Positions 40,356 to 49,349 of a stretch of DNA of 64,000 nucleotides are shown one piece after another; position 1 is the first letter of the stretch; the number at the start of each line of letters is the position of its first letter. Both the position numbers and the translations under genes were made by a program. The notes under the pieces are model-generated. The model saw only the letters and a program-made list of their open reading frames with translations. It was not told the DNA's origin and did no database searches. The DNA is taken from positions 19,073 through 83,072 of the forward strand of contig JACQDX010000010.1 of the NCBI GenBank assembly GCA_016200895.1, read 5' to 3'. The DNA comes from Burkholderiales bacterium. GTDB lineage: Bacteria > Pseudomonadota > Gammaproteobacteria > Burkholderiales > Burkholderiaceae_D.

Positions 40356-41423
40356 TTATTCATGATTATTCTGCTCAAAAGGCAAAGCCATTTCCAATGT
40401 AAATTTTTCATCTGAGCGCTGCCAGCTGACGCGTGCCTGTTCACCATACAAGGCAAAAAAACGCTGGCGCAGATTGCCCAGGCCCAGGCCATTGCCCGTG
40501 CTGCTGCCCGGGGTGGTACTGACAGGGTTTTCTACTGCGACATGCAGCCAGCGGTCGCGTTGAAATATCGTGACCTTGATGATGCCGCCCTTGGGTAAAT
40601 TACGTATGCCATGCTTGATGGCATTTTCCAGCAAGGGTTGCAAGATCATAGGTGGGATTAGCGCAGTTTCTGCTTCTGTAGCAACTTCAAATTCCACGCC
40701 CAGTTTTTTGCCAAAACGGATTTTCTCCACTGCCAGGAAGTTCTCACATAAAAGTAATTCTTCTTTCAGGCTGATTTTTTCTTTCTCGGCTATCGCCAGG
40801 GTTTGCCGGAAAAAATCAGCAAGCGCTATCGTCATCGTGCGTGCGGCGACGGCGTCAATGGCAGTCAGTGCACTGATGGAATTGAGACTATTGAATAAGA
40901 AGTGAGGATCAATTTGCGAACGCAAGACTTGTAGTTCAGCATCCCTGGCCAGCAGGCGTGATGCTGCTTCGCGCCTGTCAGCTTCACGTATATTGTCGAA
41001 GGCAATATACACATCAAAGGCCAGCAATGCCAGCAGGTAGACTGCAAAACCGGTGATGAAGAACAGCACCGATAAATGGCTGCTCAGGTGCAGCACTTCC
41101 ACTTCATCTGAAGCCAGTACCAATACCTTGTTCCAGCCATAGCAAAGCCCCAGCCAGCTTATGCCGGAAATCATGGATGCACTGGCAAAAACCAGGGCGG
41201 CTATGCTGAAACTGCGCCGATTGAAGGGTAGTGAGCGACAAACAAAATAAGCCGAAGAAGTCAGGAAACTACCAAACAAGGCCAGCGGCAGCGAGAAGAG
41301 CAAGGCAAACGACCAGTTGACTAAATCAGCCGCCACCAGCAATCTGGCGATCAGCACGCCTGTCATCATCCAGGCAGTGAGATAAACCAGAAAGCGGCGA
41401 CGGTCTGACAAAATAGGGTGCAT
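40356..41423 (-). CDS. LytS/YehU-type sensor histidine kinase
   Basis: 355 residues. Four hydrophobic segments in residues 11-140 with no large periplasmic domain, then the HisKA_7TM-like/His_kinase family motif DPHFLFNSLNS with phospho-acceptor His174, and the ATPase boxes LLENAIKHGI and GNGLGLGNLRQR. It would pass phosphate to the LytTR regulator. A lack of sensor domain, plus the LiaF-like gene upstream, suggests sensing through the membrane or via that protein. Confidence 0.9.
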   Translation of the reverse strand: MHPILSDRRRFLVYLTAWMMTGVLIARLLVAADLVNWSFALLFSLPLALFGSFLTSSAYFVCRSLPFNRRSFSIAALVFASASMISGISWLGLCYGWNKVLVLASDEVEVLHLSSHLSVLFFITGFAVYLLALLAFDVYIAFDNIREADRREAASRLLARDAELQVLRSQIDPHFLFNSLNSISALTAIDAVAARTMTIALADFFRQTLAIAEKEKISLKEELLLCENFLAVEKIRFGKKLGVEFEVATEAETALIPPMILQPLLENAIKHGIRNLPKGGIIKVTIFQRDRWLHVAVENPVSTTPGSSTGNGLGLGNLRQRFFALYGEQARVSWQRSDEKFTLEMALPFEQNNHE

Positions 41424-41456
41424 GTAGTGGCTTCTTAGTTCGTCACTTCTTAGTTA

Positions 41457-41559
41457 TAGGACTTACGCAAAACCGCCCCAGCTGCGTTGCAGCTCCTAGC
41501 CGTACTAAAGTACTGTCTTCGTCGCTGCGCCTTGCCGGGACAATTTTGCGTAAGTCCTA
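41457..41559. repeat. Intergenic imperfect palindrome, copy 2
   Basis: 103 nt with perfect 16-bp outer arms (TAGGACTTACGCAAAA and its complement). The central 32 nt equals copy 1 at 23979-24073. Stem bases differ from copy 1 mostly in compensated pairs. It lies inside the putative LiaF-like/kinase operon. ACTTCTTAGTTA occurs on both sides (41445-41456, 41568-41579). Confidence 0.88.
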
Positions 41560-41572
41560 AGTTAGTGACTTC

Positions 41573-42259
41573 TTAGTTAGTGATTTCAACACCACCCATG
41601 ACGGCATAACCCTTGATGTAAAGCTTCTTCGCATTCAACATGGGCGGGACAGTTTTATCATCGAAACCACCGAGTATGGGCGAGCCGTGTGAAACCACAG
41701 TCCAGTCATTTGGTACTTTCAGGACGATGCCGCCCCACATGGCAAATACATTCAGGGTCGCTTCCGACTGCATGGATGCAGTACGTAAATCCAGTTCCAC
41801 GCCACCCATGATGCAATTGATTTCCCCACCACGAAATTCCTGCGAACTGTTTTGTAGCTTGTTGCCACTCATGACCGCAACAATATTGCAGACAGCATCC
41901 TGATTCGTGCCATTGTTAATCATTTTTTCATGGTCACCGATCTTGCCCTTGAATATCACCATCAGACCAGCAAAGATCAGGAAAACCGGCCACCAGTCAC
42001 GCATGCGGAAATAGATAATGCCCATGTGATGCAGGATCAGCAAAGCACCCAGACCAACAAAGCCGCAACCGATGATATAGCCAGCAGTAGTATCGCTTTT
42101 TGATATCTTCAATGCGCCGATGAAGATGAAGACCATGGGCCAGAAGTGAAAGATTTCACGGGCATTAAACAGATTCAAGTTGTCTAACAGTGCCAGCGCA
42201 CCAAAAATCAGGAGCATGGCTCCGATCAAGATGCGACCCTGAGGATTATCGTTTTTCAT
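41573..42259 (-). CDS. LiaF-like membrane protein
   Basis: 228 residues. The N-terminal half has three or four hydrophobic segments of the LiaI/LiaF transmembrane type (GAMLLIFGALALLDNL; FWPMVFIFIGAL). The C-terminal half (about 125-228) is a beta-helix-like domain with repeated IMGGVELDL and AVMGGVEI segments, as in LiaF/VraT negative regulators of envelope-stress systems. The ATG at 42259 is chosen for GGATCACT upstream. It lies between a LiaI-like gene and a sensor kinase. Confidence 0.8.
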   Translation of the reverse strand: MKNDNPQGRILIGAMLLIFGALALLDNLNLFNAREIFHFWPMVFIFIGALKISKSDTTAGYIIGCGFVGLGALLILHHMGIIYFRMRDWWPVFLIFAGLMVIFKGKIGDHEKMINNGTNQDAVCNIVAVMSGNKLQNSSQEFRGGEINCIMGGVELDLRTASMQSEATLNVFAMWGGIVLKVPNDWTVVSHGSPILGGFDDKTVPPMLNAKKLYIKGYAVMGGVEITN

Positions 42260-42291
42260 GATAGTGATCCAAAAATTGTGAACGTTAATTT

Positions 42292-42651
42292 TTATTTCTG
42301 TACTTCTCTGGCTGCCAGCAAACCACCTACCAGATGCTGGATTCCAAAGGCAATCAACAGCAAAGGCCAACTGGTGCGGAAGTTCCAGCCCCACAGCTGT
42401 TCTATGGATATATACAGCCATAGTGCAAATACCAGGCTGAAGCAGCCTTTGGCAATATGCTCAGGTTTACCGGGACTGACAATATCAACCAAGCCGCCGA
42501 TGGCGATCATGGCTGGCAGTAAAAACCAATAGTCAAACGCATGAATCATGTCCATGCGATCCATCAAAAAGACGCTGCCCGCGACGATCAGGGTCAGGCC
42601 AAAAAACAAATTCCCCTTGCTGTGACGCTGAATTTCAGAATTGCCAGACAT
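42292..42651 (-). CDS. LiaI-like membrane protein (DUF5668-type)
   Basis: 119 residues with four hydrophobic segments. GLTLIVAGSVFLMDRM and WPLLLIAFGIQHLVGGLL are typical of the small LiaI/LiaF-type membrane region. ATG at 42651 after AGGAT. First gene of the minus-strand envelope-sensing set. Confidence 0.75.
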   Translation of the reverse strand: MSGNSEIQRHSKGNLFFGLTLIVAGSVFLMDRMDMIHAFDYWFLLPAMIAIGGLVDIVSPGKPEHIAKGCFSLVFALWLYISIEQLWGWNFRTSWPLLLIAFGIQHLVGGLLAAREVQK

Positions 42652-42743
42652 ATCTTATCCTTTCATTCGCCAAAAACTTCTGTGTTTTTGTTCTGTGATT
42701 CAAGATACTGAAAACGCAGACGCTTGTCGCTTCAATTTCGGCG

Positions 42744-42773
42744 AATGACGGCGCTTCGTCGGTGATTGACGAA
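42744..42773 (-). promoter_or_regulatory. Candidate LytTR-regulator binding site
   Basis: On the minus strand TTCGTCAAT and GCCGTCATT are imperfect direct repeats separated by exactly 12 bp, the spacing used by LytTR proteins. It lies about 95 bp upstream of the LiaI-like start. Confidence 0.45.
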
Positions 42774-42840
42774 AAGCTGGTGAAGACTAGGTAGAAATCG
42801 GGGAATGGCAGCTCTGTATAAAGAGCTGCGTCAATATGGT

Positions 42841-43212
42841 TTAGCTCAGCAACTGTATGAAATGCTCTGCAGTACGCACGATGCGTTTGGATTCTGTGCC
42901 AAAGACATCGTGAGTTTCTTGCACGATATATTCATTGGAACCCTTGGTGCAATACAGCAAACCACGGAAATTCGTACCCAGGTAGGCAAGCGGTGTCAGC
43001 TTGGTCTTGACTGCTACATCGCTGCCTATCAGGGTGCGCAGTTTGCGCTCGACATCGTAAAGGCTTTTTTCATCCAGGGTAACTGTTGTTCCCTTGGGCG
43101 TAGGGAAAGTCGATTGAAACGTCGGGTTTTGCCCCATGGGGTTTCTGAACGTGATTTTAATGCCCAGCTTCAGGAACTTGGATACTGCAGTGAAGTCGTT
43201 TTCATCGTACAT
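42841..43212 (-). CDS. Conserved hypothetical protein
   Basis: 123 residues, soluble, no signal peptide or membrane helix. ATG at 43212 preceded by GGGA. It contains LGIKITFRNPMGQNPTF and a basic mid-part. I do not recognise the family. Sits alone between the envelope-sensing set and DUF2214 gene. Confidence 0.6.
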   Translation of the reverse strand: MYDENDFTAVSKFLKLGIKITFRNPMGQNPTFQSTFPTPKGTTVTLDEKSLYDVERKLRTLIGSDVAVKTKLTPLAYLGTNFRGLLYCTKGSNEYIVQETHDVFGTESKRIVRTAEHFIQLLS

Positions 43213-43337
43213 GGCAATGTCCCGAATAACCGTGCTGCCAAGTATGTTGGCAACACTATATGATGTAGAAAGATTGCCAGAAATCAGTCATTTATACAAC
43301 TTTTCTTGTACATAGCATGAACTAAAACAACTAAGTT

Positions 43338-43784
43338 TTATATTGCGTGCCCCTTGGCCATGAGTACTGCACCTGCCAGAATGAAAAGGATGCCAGCCAA
43401 TTCCAGCTTTAAAATCCTTTGTATGGTCTTGGCCTGACCCGTGGGAAGTTCTGGCAACTGGTTTTGTTTGACAGCCTTGCCCCAGCCCAGGAATACTACC
43501 GTTGGGTAGGCCGACAGCAAGCCGACCAGGATGAAGGCCGTCATCTTGAGCATGAAGGCATGATTATGCAGATAGTAATCCTGGCCTTTTTCAAAATACA
43601 TGACGCGCAAGACACCCAGCACGATGATGAGCATGGCGCTAACGCCATAGATGCTGTCGATGAAGCGCAGGCTCTTGGCCGATGACAGAGTAAGAGGCTG
43701 ACGTATCAGGGCGAGTTCTGCCAGCAAGGTGCCGACCAGGGTAAAGGCAGCGATGTGATGCAGCAAGGCGACGAATATATTCAC
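43338..43784 (-). CDS. DUF2214-family membrane protein
   Basis: 148 residues with four hydrophobic helices. LLHHIAAFTLVGTLLAEL and the FEKGQDYYLHNHAFMLKM region are characteristic of DUF2214. GTG start at 43784 after AGGAG. The conserved His residues could bind a cofactor such as haem, but the function is unknown. Confidence 0.8.
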   Translation of the reverse strand: MNIFVALLHHIAAFTLVGTLLAELALIRQPLTLSSAKSLRFIDSIYGVSAMLIIVLGVLRVMYFEKGQDYYLHNHAFMLKMTAFILVGLLSAYPTVVFLGWGKAVKQNQLPELPTGQAKTIQRILKLELAGILFILAGAVLMAKGHAI

Positions 43785-43913
43785 GGTATTGACTCCTGTA
43801 GGGTATGCAGGGAAGTACAGAAAGTCTAAGCCATTTGTGCCTTGCTTGCTTTAAAAATAAGATCAAGGCCGTGAATTTTGTCGCCAGCCAGAAAAAATCC
43901 GGCGCGAACGGTG

Positions 43914-44684
43914 TTATTGCTGCAGCGTCACACATAAGGGCAAGCTAAGCGCTTGCAGGATATTGCCTTGCTTATCCTGGGCAAACGCCAGCACCGACAG
44001 GCTCTTGCGTTTTGCATTGACAGGCAAATTCAGTTGGGCGGCAAAATTGGCCACCTTGCCAGCAGTGAGTTGGTAAGCCTCGCCCCATTCCCTGGCGACA
44101 AAATCATGCTGCAAAGTGGCACCGCGATTTTCACCCGCCTGTATCTTGCTGATCAGGCCTTGCTCGACCAGGGCAAAATGCAGTTTCGCGTCTTGCATAC
44201 TATTGCCTTGCAGATTGAAATACAGTTTGTTATCCGCCAGTTTTTCTATACCCATACGCAAGGATGCTGCTGCAGGTTTTTGATTGATGCGGCGGATGTC
44301 ATCTGCCATGCCATTGCGCCAGCTGCGTAATTCTTTTCCGGCCATAAAAATTTCTGGTGTATACACCGAGCGGGTATTAGCCAGTTCGGCCAGATTTCTT
44401 TGTCTGTCGGTGAACGTTTTTTTGGCAAATACATCTTTCCAGCCCAGGTAATCCCAGTAATCGACATGCAGGGAGACGGGAATGACTTGCTCACTGTTCA
44501 GGCCAGTACTTTGATACAGGCGGCTGATAGTTTTATCGGCGGGCGGGCAACTGTCGCAACCCTCAGAGGTGTACAGCTCCAGCAGGGCGACGGTGTGTGC
44601 AGGGCTGGATTTACTACAGATTTCGGCGGCTTGCGCACTGCTGGTTGTATAGGAAAAAACGCTAAGCAAAATAAGGGCTTTCAT
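43914..44684 (-). CDS. DUF1223-family secreted thioredoxin-like protein
   Basis: 256 residues with a signal peptide ending AQAA. The motif LELYTSEGCDSCPPAD gives a CxxC pair (Cys43, Cys46) in a thioredoxin-like fold, as in DUF1223. YTPEIFMAG is the second family motif. ATG at 44684 after GAGGAT. Likely a periplasmic thiol protein; substrate unknown. Confidence 0.85.
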   Translation of the reverse strand: MKALILLSVFSYTTSSAQAAEICSKSSPAHTVALLELYTSEGCDSCPPADKTISRLYQSTGLNSEQVIPVSLHVDYWDYLGWKDVFAKKTFTDRQRNLAELANTRSVYTPEIFMAGKELRSWRNGMADDIRRINQKPAAASLRMGIEKLADNKLYFNLQGNSMQDAKLHFALVEQGLISKIQAGENRGATLQHDFVAREWGEAYQLTAGKVANFAAQLNLPVNAKRKSLSVLAFAQDKQGNILQALSLPLCVTLQQ

Positions 44685-44756
44685 GGACTATCCTCATAAA
44701 GTCGATACCTGTTGGTCGGACCTTGCCTGTTTTGCTTACATCATGATGCTTTTTTA

Positions 44757-45686
44757 TTAGCCTACCTGCTTTTTCCAGTCCGCATAGTTTTGCGGGACAT
44801 TGGCATCGGGCACCATGATAGTCGCCAGGCTTAGTTTGAGTGCAGCCAGTTCTTCTTCTGGATCAGCGTAATCGGTAGACAAGGGGAGGCTTAATATTCG
44901 GCTTTGTAGTTCATGGAATTGCAATGCCGGATGCTCGACTGACAAAGTTTTTATTGCATGCTCATCAGCCTGATTCAATGCACCCTTGATCGCATACACG
45001 ATGAGGTTATAGCTGTCAGGTGAACGCGTCCAGCTGACCTGGTGCGCAAACTGCAGGCGCAGGCGGCTGAGCATGCCAGCCAGGGCGCTGGGCTTGCCCC
45101 AGACATTCGCGACCATGATGCCGTTTGCCACCAGATTGGCATGGCAGATGGCATAGAATTCTGCCGTGTTCAAGTCAGCTACCAGGCCGTTTTCATCATA
45201 GGCATCCAGCAGCAGCACATCGGCATCGTAAGTATTGGTCTGCAGGTGGGTCACCGCATCGCAATGTATGACTTGCAGGCGATCATCATCTGGCGGCAGC
45301 ACGAACAAATCACGCATGGCGATCACGTTGGCATTGATTTCCAGCACAGTGATGCGGCAGTCTGGCAAATGGCGATAGCAGTATTTGACCAGCGAACCAC
45401 CCCCCAAGCCTATCAGCAAGATATGGCGAGGTTGCGGGTGGAATATGAGCAGGCCCATGACAGTACGTGAGTAGGCGCACACCAGCTCATCTGGCGCATC
45501 CAGCTTCATCGCGCTTTGCATGCATTTGGGGTTCAGGTACATGATGCGCAGATTGCCATCATCGAAATGAAAAGGGCGGCCCTCGTGCTTTTTTTGTATT
45601 TCTTCCAGATGGCGGATATGTTCGCGCTCAGCCGCTGGCACCTTGTTCAGGAACAGGCTGGACAGGCTTTGCCGTGGTTTTTTCAT
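44757..45686 (-). CDS. Spermidine-synthase-like protein
   Basis: 309 residues with a Rossmann methyltransferase-like core. ILLIGLGGGSLVKYCYRH binds an adenosyl cofactor in relatives, ITVLEIN holds the acidic residue, and LLLDAYDENGL stands where spermidine synthases carry their catalytic Asp region. The family includes proteins of unknown reaction. The ATG at 45686 fits GGAAGGTGG; a GTG at 45695 overlaps that site. 23 bp after the ParB-like gene. Confidence 0.75.
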   Translation of the reverse strand: MKKPRQSLSSLFLNKVPAAEREHIRHLEEIQKKHEGRPFHFDDGNLRIMYLNPKCMQSAMKLDAPDELVCAYSRTVMGLLIFHPQPRHILLIGLGGGSLVKYCYRHLPDCRITVLEINANVIAMRDLFVLPPDDDRLQVIHCDAVTHLQTNTYDADVLLLDAYDENGLVADLNTAEFYAICHANLVANGIMVANVWGKPSALAGMLSRLRLQFAHQVSWTRSPDSYNLIVYAIKGALNQADEHAIKTLSVEHPALQFHELQSRILSLPLSTDYADPEEELAALKLSLATIMVPDANVPQNYADWKKQVG

Positions 45687-45709
45687 ATCTGCCACCTTCC
45701 AGTGTGTAT

Positions 45710-46549
45710 TCAGCCTGCCAGTTGCGCTTTCAGCGCAGCAATCTGGCTCTGCAATTCACTGTTCTCAGTTTGCAGGTGCATAACTTGCTGGCGCAGGCTG
45801 CTGAGTTCATCTGTATTACTGCTGCTGGCACTGTCATGCCTGCCTTCGATAGCTGCAGGTGCAGCGGCTTCATAGCTAACAGCGGCAACCGCCTTGGCCG
45901 GGGCTTTTTGCTCGCGTACTTTTTCCCTGACCTGGCGGGCGGCTTGCTGCAATTCCTTGCGGCCACCGGCTACAGCGGCGACTTGATCTTCATTGGGCAG
46001 GGAGGCAATTGCTGCTGCTGCACTGATGGAGATAGTACCGTCGCGCACGGCCTGCACCAGTTCAGGTGCTGCCGCTTTCTGGATTTTTTCTATCTGCACC
46101 ACGGCATTGCTGCTGATGCCTGCCAGACGGGCTATCTCCTGGCGGCTTTGCGTGGGTTTGACAACCGGGACGGCAACATCGCTTTCCGCGTTGTCTGAAG
46201 GCGACTGTTCTTCCTGCGCCTTCATGCGGGCCAGGACGATTTCTTTTTTGCGCAAGGCCAGCATGCCGCGCTGGAAGTCAGTGACACTACGGCGACCCAG
46301 ATGATTGTCTATCATCCACAATTGCACGTCTTCGATATTGCTGAAGTTGTCGTTTTGAACAATATTGTAGGGCAGATTATGGCGCTGGCAAATCGCGTAG
46401 CGGTTATGACCGTCAATCAGGATCTCACCCCAGCATACCAGGGCGTCACGGCAGCCTTCCGTCAGGATACTGCGTTCCAGAGCAGTAAATTCATGCTCGG
46501 TCAGGGGGTCTATATAGGCGCGCAAGGCCTCATGGATGATGATACTCAT
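45710..46549 (-). CDS. Solitary ParB-like nuclease-domain protein
   Basis: 279 residues. The ParB N-terminal motif is present (LTEHEFTALERSI; ILIDGHNRYAICQRHNL), followed by a helix-turn-helix-like part (SRQEIARLAGISSNAVVQIEKI) and a C-terminal coiled coil (SSLRQQVMHLQTENSELQSQ). No ParA is nearby. It resembles plasmid- or island-borne partition-related proteins that likely regulate transcription. Start at 46549 (SIIIHEALRAYIDPLT) chosen by family pattern; the frame is open to 46681. Confidence 0.75.
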   Translation of the reverse strand: MSIIIHEALRAYIDPLTEHEFTALERSILTEGCRDALVCWGEILIDGHNRYAICQRHNLPYNIVQNDNFSNIEDVQLWMIDNHLGRRSVTDFQRGMLALRKKEIVLARMKAQEEQSPSDNAESDVAVPVVKPTQSRQEIARLAGISSNAVVQIEKIQKAAAPELVQAVRDGTISISAAAAIASLPNEDQVAAVAGGRKELQQAARQVREKVREQKAPAKAVAAVSYEAAAPAAIEGRHDSASSSNTDELSSLRQQVMHLQTENSELQSQIAALKAQLAG

Positions 46550-46815
46550 ACAATTATATCCAGGCTGGAATTTTTCGGGGAAGGCGGCATTGTAGCCGAG
46601 AACAGGCGCAACACCGTTGTCAGCGGGTAGCACGTGTACAATACTGGTCTTTCGGCGTAATCTTTCAGGCGTAGTGAGCATAATGAGCGCTATAGGGTAG
46701 GCCCAATGAGTACGCCCATTTTATTGACCATATTCGTTACAAAGATTGCCATGGATGCAATGTATCCACAGCCGCAATTTCCAAACGCACTTCATGACAG
46801 ACAGGAAAAACCAGC

Positions 46816-47076
46816 ATGATGACCTATGAAGAATATCTGGATGAAGTCACTACTTTAATGACAGAGAGATTTGACCTCAGCGATGATGAAGCCATCAAAC
46901 ATGTGATGCGCGCCCAGGCCGCTGAATTTTTTAGCAAGCATGACGATGTTCCTGAAATGCGCACGCAAGAGCGGGCAGAGCAGGATGCCAAGACGATTTA
47001 TGACATGCGCAACAAATCGCGCGGGCATGCACCAGTCAAGCTGGTAAAAACTGGCGGCAAGCCACGTAAAGCCTGA
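46816..47076 (+). CDS. Small acidic hypothetical protein upstream of RIO kinase
   Basis: 86 residues, acidic N-terminal half and basic C-terminus (TGGKPRKA). Begins after AGGA and stops 13 bp before the RIO kinase. No family known to me; the pairing suggests co-expression. Confidence 0.6.
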   Translation: MMTYEEYLDEVTTLMTERFDLSDDEAIKHVMRAQAAEFFSKHDDVPEMRTQERAEQDAKTIYDMRNKSRGHAPVKLVKTGGKPRKA

Positions 47077-47089
47077 GCCGTCGCCATCA

Positions 47090-47935
47090 ATGAAAACACC
47101 AAAACGACTGCAACCCCTGCAGGAAGAAGGTCTGATCGACGAAGTCATGCGCCAGCTCATGAGTGGCAAGGAAGCCACAGTGTATGTCGTGCGCTGCGGC
47201 GAAGAAATCCGTTGTGCCAAGGTCTATAAAGAAGCCAGCCAGCGCAGCTTTAAAAATGCTGCCTCTTACCAGGAAGGCCGCAAGGTCAAGAACAGCCGTC
47301 AGGCGCGCGCCATGGAAAAAGGTACGCGCTATGGCCGCAAGATGCAGGAAGAAGTCTGGCAAAACGCTGAGGTTGATGCCCTGTATCGCCTGGCTGCAGC
47401 CGGTGTCAAAGTTCCCAAGCCTTATATCTGTTTTGAAGGCGTATTGCTGATGGATCTGGTGACAGATGCCGATGGCAATGCCGCGCCTCGCCTCAACGAT
47501 GTGGAATTGACCCCGGAACTGGCGCGCCTGTACCATGCCCAGTTATTGCATCAGGTTGTGCTGATGTTGTGCGCCGGTGTTATTCATGGTGATCTGTCTG
47601 AATTCAATATCCTCGTTGATGAAGAAGGGCCGGTGATCATCGATCTGCCGCAAGCGATTGATGCTGCTAGCAATACCGAGGCAGGTGTTTTGCTTGAAAG
47701 AGACGTCAATAATCTGGCGACGTATTTCGGCCAGTTTGCGCCAGAGCTCAACGGTAGCAAGTTTGGCAAGGAAATCTGGAAGCTGTTCACCGCAGGCTTG
47801 CTAACACCGGAAACCGTATTGACAGGCATCGTTGCACAGGATACCCGACCAGTTGATCTGGGTGCCGTCATCGAAGAGATTGAATCCGCCATCTTTGAAG
47901 AAAAAGAACGGCAAAGGCGTTTGCTGGAAACTTAG
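47090..47935 (+). CDS. RIO1-type serine/threonine protein kinase
   Basis: 281 residues. The nucleotide-binding Lys44 (CAKVYK), catalytic loop HGDLSEFN (Asp168, Asn173) and metal Asp185 (IIDLPQ) mark a RIO kinase. Bacterial members have unclear targets, but Pseudomonas homologues affect stress tolerance. No ribosome site is evident at ATG 47090, so it is likely coupled to the small gene before it. Confidence 0.9.
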   Translation: MKTPKRLQPLQEEGLIDEVMRQLMSGKEATVYVVRCGEEIRCAKVYKEASQRSFKNAASYQEGRKVKNSRQARAMEKGTRYGRKMQEEVWQNAEVDALYRLAAAGVKVPKPYICFEGVLLMDLVTDADGNAAPRLNDVELTPELARLYHAQLLHQVVLMLCAGVIHGDLSEFNILVDEEGPVIIDLPQAIDAASNTEAGVLLERDVNNLATYFGQFAPELNGSKFGKEIWKLFTAGLLTPETVLTGIVAQDTRPVDLGAVIEEIESAIFEEKERQRRLLET

Positions 47936-48048
47936 GCATTTTTTCTCGCGATAATTCCCTGCAATCCAGGGAACTCTTGCCTTCTGTCTTTGTCCATCCT
48001 GAACACTGGTGAATCCATCATACAATTGTTTAGCACAGGAGATTCTGC

Positions 48049-48579
48049 ATGATCAAAGGAAGTTGCTTTCACCTTCGTCACGTCAAAAAAGAAGATGTCA
48101 TGACCCTGCGGGACTTGATGAATCACCCTGATGCCAAGGGTGATTTTTTATCCCAGGAATTGATGTTGCCAGGTGTGGCAGAGAAAAAATTTGAAGATGA
48201 ATCACGCTCCAAAGAGCAGTTCGAAACTTTTTTGATCATCGATGAAAATGAAAAAATGATAGGGCGCGTGTTTCATTTCAAGACCGTGCCTTATTTCAAT
48301 TCCCGTGAAATCGGTTACGGCATGTTTGTCAAAAACCTGCATGGCAAAGGCATCATGACTGAAGCTGTGAAATTGCTCAGAGATTACCTGTTCAATACCA
48401 TGCTCATCAATCGCCTGGAAATTCACATGAACATCGACAATGTCGCTTCAGAAAAAGTGGCAATCAATTGTGGTTTCCAGAAAGAAGGCATTGCACGCGG
48501 TGCCACATTCTCTCGTGGCAAACACCGGGATATCGCCATGTACGCCTTGCTCAGGGATGAGTGGGAAAAGCTGTTATAG
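48049..48579 (+). CDS. GNAT-family N-acetyltransferase, RimJ/RimL-like
   Basis: 176 residues. Features the GNAT pattern: IGYGMFVKNLHGKGIMTEAV as acetyl-CoA loop in short and LEIHMNIDNVASEKVAINCGF, as in RimJ/RimL enzymes acting on protein N-termini or small molecules. ATG after AGGAG. Target unknown. Confidence 0.88.
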   Translation: MIKGSCFHLRHVKKEDVMTLRDLMNHPDAKGDFLSQELMLPGVAEKKFEDESRSKEQFETFLIIDENEKMIGRVFHFKTVPYFNSREIGYGMFVKNLHGKGIMTEAVKLLRDYLFNTMLINRLEIHMNIDNVASEKVAINCGFQKEGIARGATFSRGKHRDIAMYALLRDEWEKLL

Positions 48580-48599
48580 ACAGGTTTACTGATTAAGCT

Positions 48600-49349
48600 C
48601 TATTTTCTTACCGGATAAATCTTGAGCAAAGCCGTATTGATCTTGCGCATTTGCTCGGCACTGACATCCTTGCTGCAAACGATGTAACGGTTCAAGCCTG
48701 CAGGCATGCCTTGCAAATCCATTTGCGTGGTCTGGCTCAGGCTTTCTTCCTTGTCCTTCAGGTATTCCCAGTCTTCCCTGTCTATCAGCATATAGGATGC
48801 GCGGTTGGCGGCTACCATGCGTGCCATGATCATGGGCAGGGTGGTGCTGCGTTCCACCTTGTTCCTGGTGGTCGCGAACATGGCATCCAGATCAGGGCCG
48901 TATGAAACTGCATCGACTACACCCAGCGTCAGATTGGTATCAGACATCAAGGACTTCAGGGTACGATGTGCGGCAACCTGTTTCGCGGCAGCAGGGCTGA
49001 CCAATAAGGTATGTGGCGGGTCAGTATGAAAAATCTCGGAAAACTGCACCAGTGCTTCTCTCTCGGCAATTCTGTACCAGCCGAATGAGCAATAATTTTT
49101 AGCGCCGCCAGAAAAATTACTCCAGATGCGTTTTGCCGGTTCTTCTACAAAGCGGTGAGGGATTTGTGCGGTGCTGAAAACCTGTTTGGCGCGCTCCAGC
49201 AATATGCCTTTCTCCACACCATTTTCCAGGTATTGATGAGGTGGCTTGATACGCCAGGCAACTGTGATGGCTTCTTGTGCAAGTGCGTTTTGACTTATTG
49301 TCAATATGGCCGCCGTGCACACAGTGCCCGCTAACTGGTAATGATTCAT
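48600..49349 (-). CDS. Periplasmic amino-acid-binding-like protein
   Basis: 249 residues with a signal peptide ending ALAQ. The body resembles family-3 solute-binding proteins (PPHQYLENGVEKGI; VSYGPDLDAM), but it is divergent and has no transporter nearby. Similar proteins can act in sensing rather than uptake. Confidence 0.7.
   Translation of the reverse strand: MNHYQLAGTVCTAAILTISQNALAQEAITVAWRIKPPHQYLENGVEKGILLERAKQVFSTAQIPHRFVEEPAKRIWSNFSGGAKNYCSFGWYRIAEREALVQFSEIFHTDPPHTLLVSPAAAKQVAAHRTLKSLMSDTNLTLGVVDAVSYGPDLDAMFATTRNKVERSTTLPMIMARMVAANRASYMLIDREDWEYLKDKEESLSQTTQMDLQGMPAGLNRYIVCSKDVSAEQMRKINTALLKIYPVRK

Noticed and set aside
41445..41579. ACTTCTTAGTTA repeats as a target-site duplication of the palindrome
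   Set aside because: The right copy is 8 bp away from the element and a further partial copy lies at 41430, so simple local repetition explains it as well.
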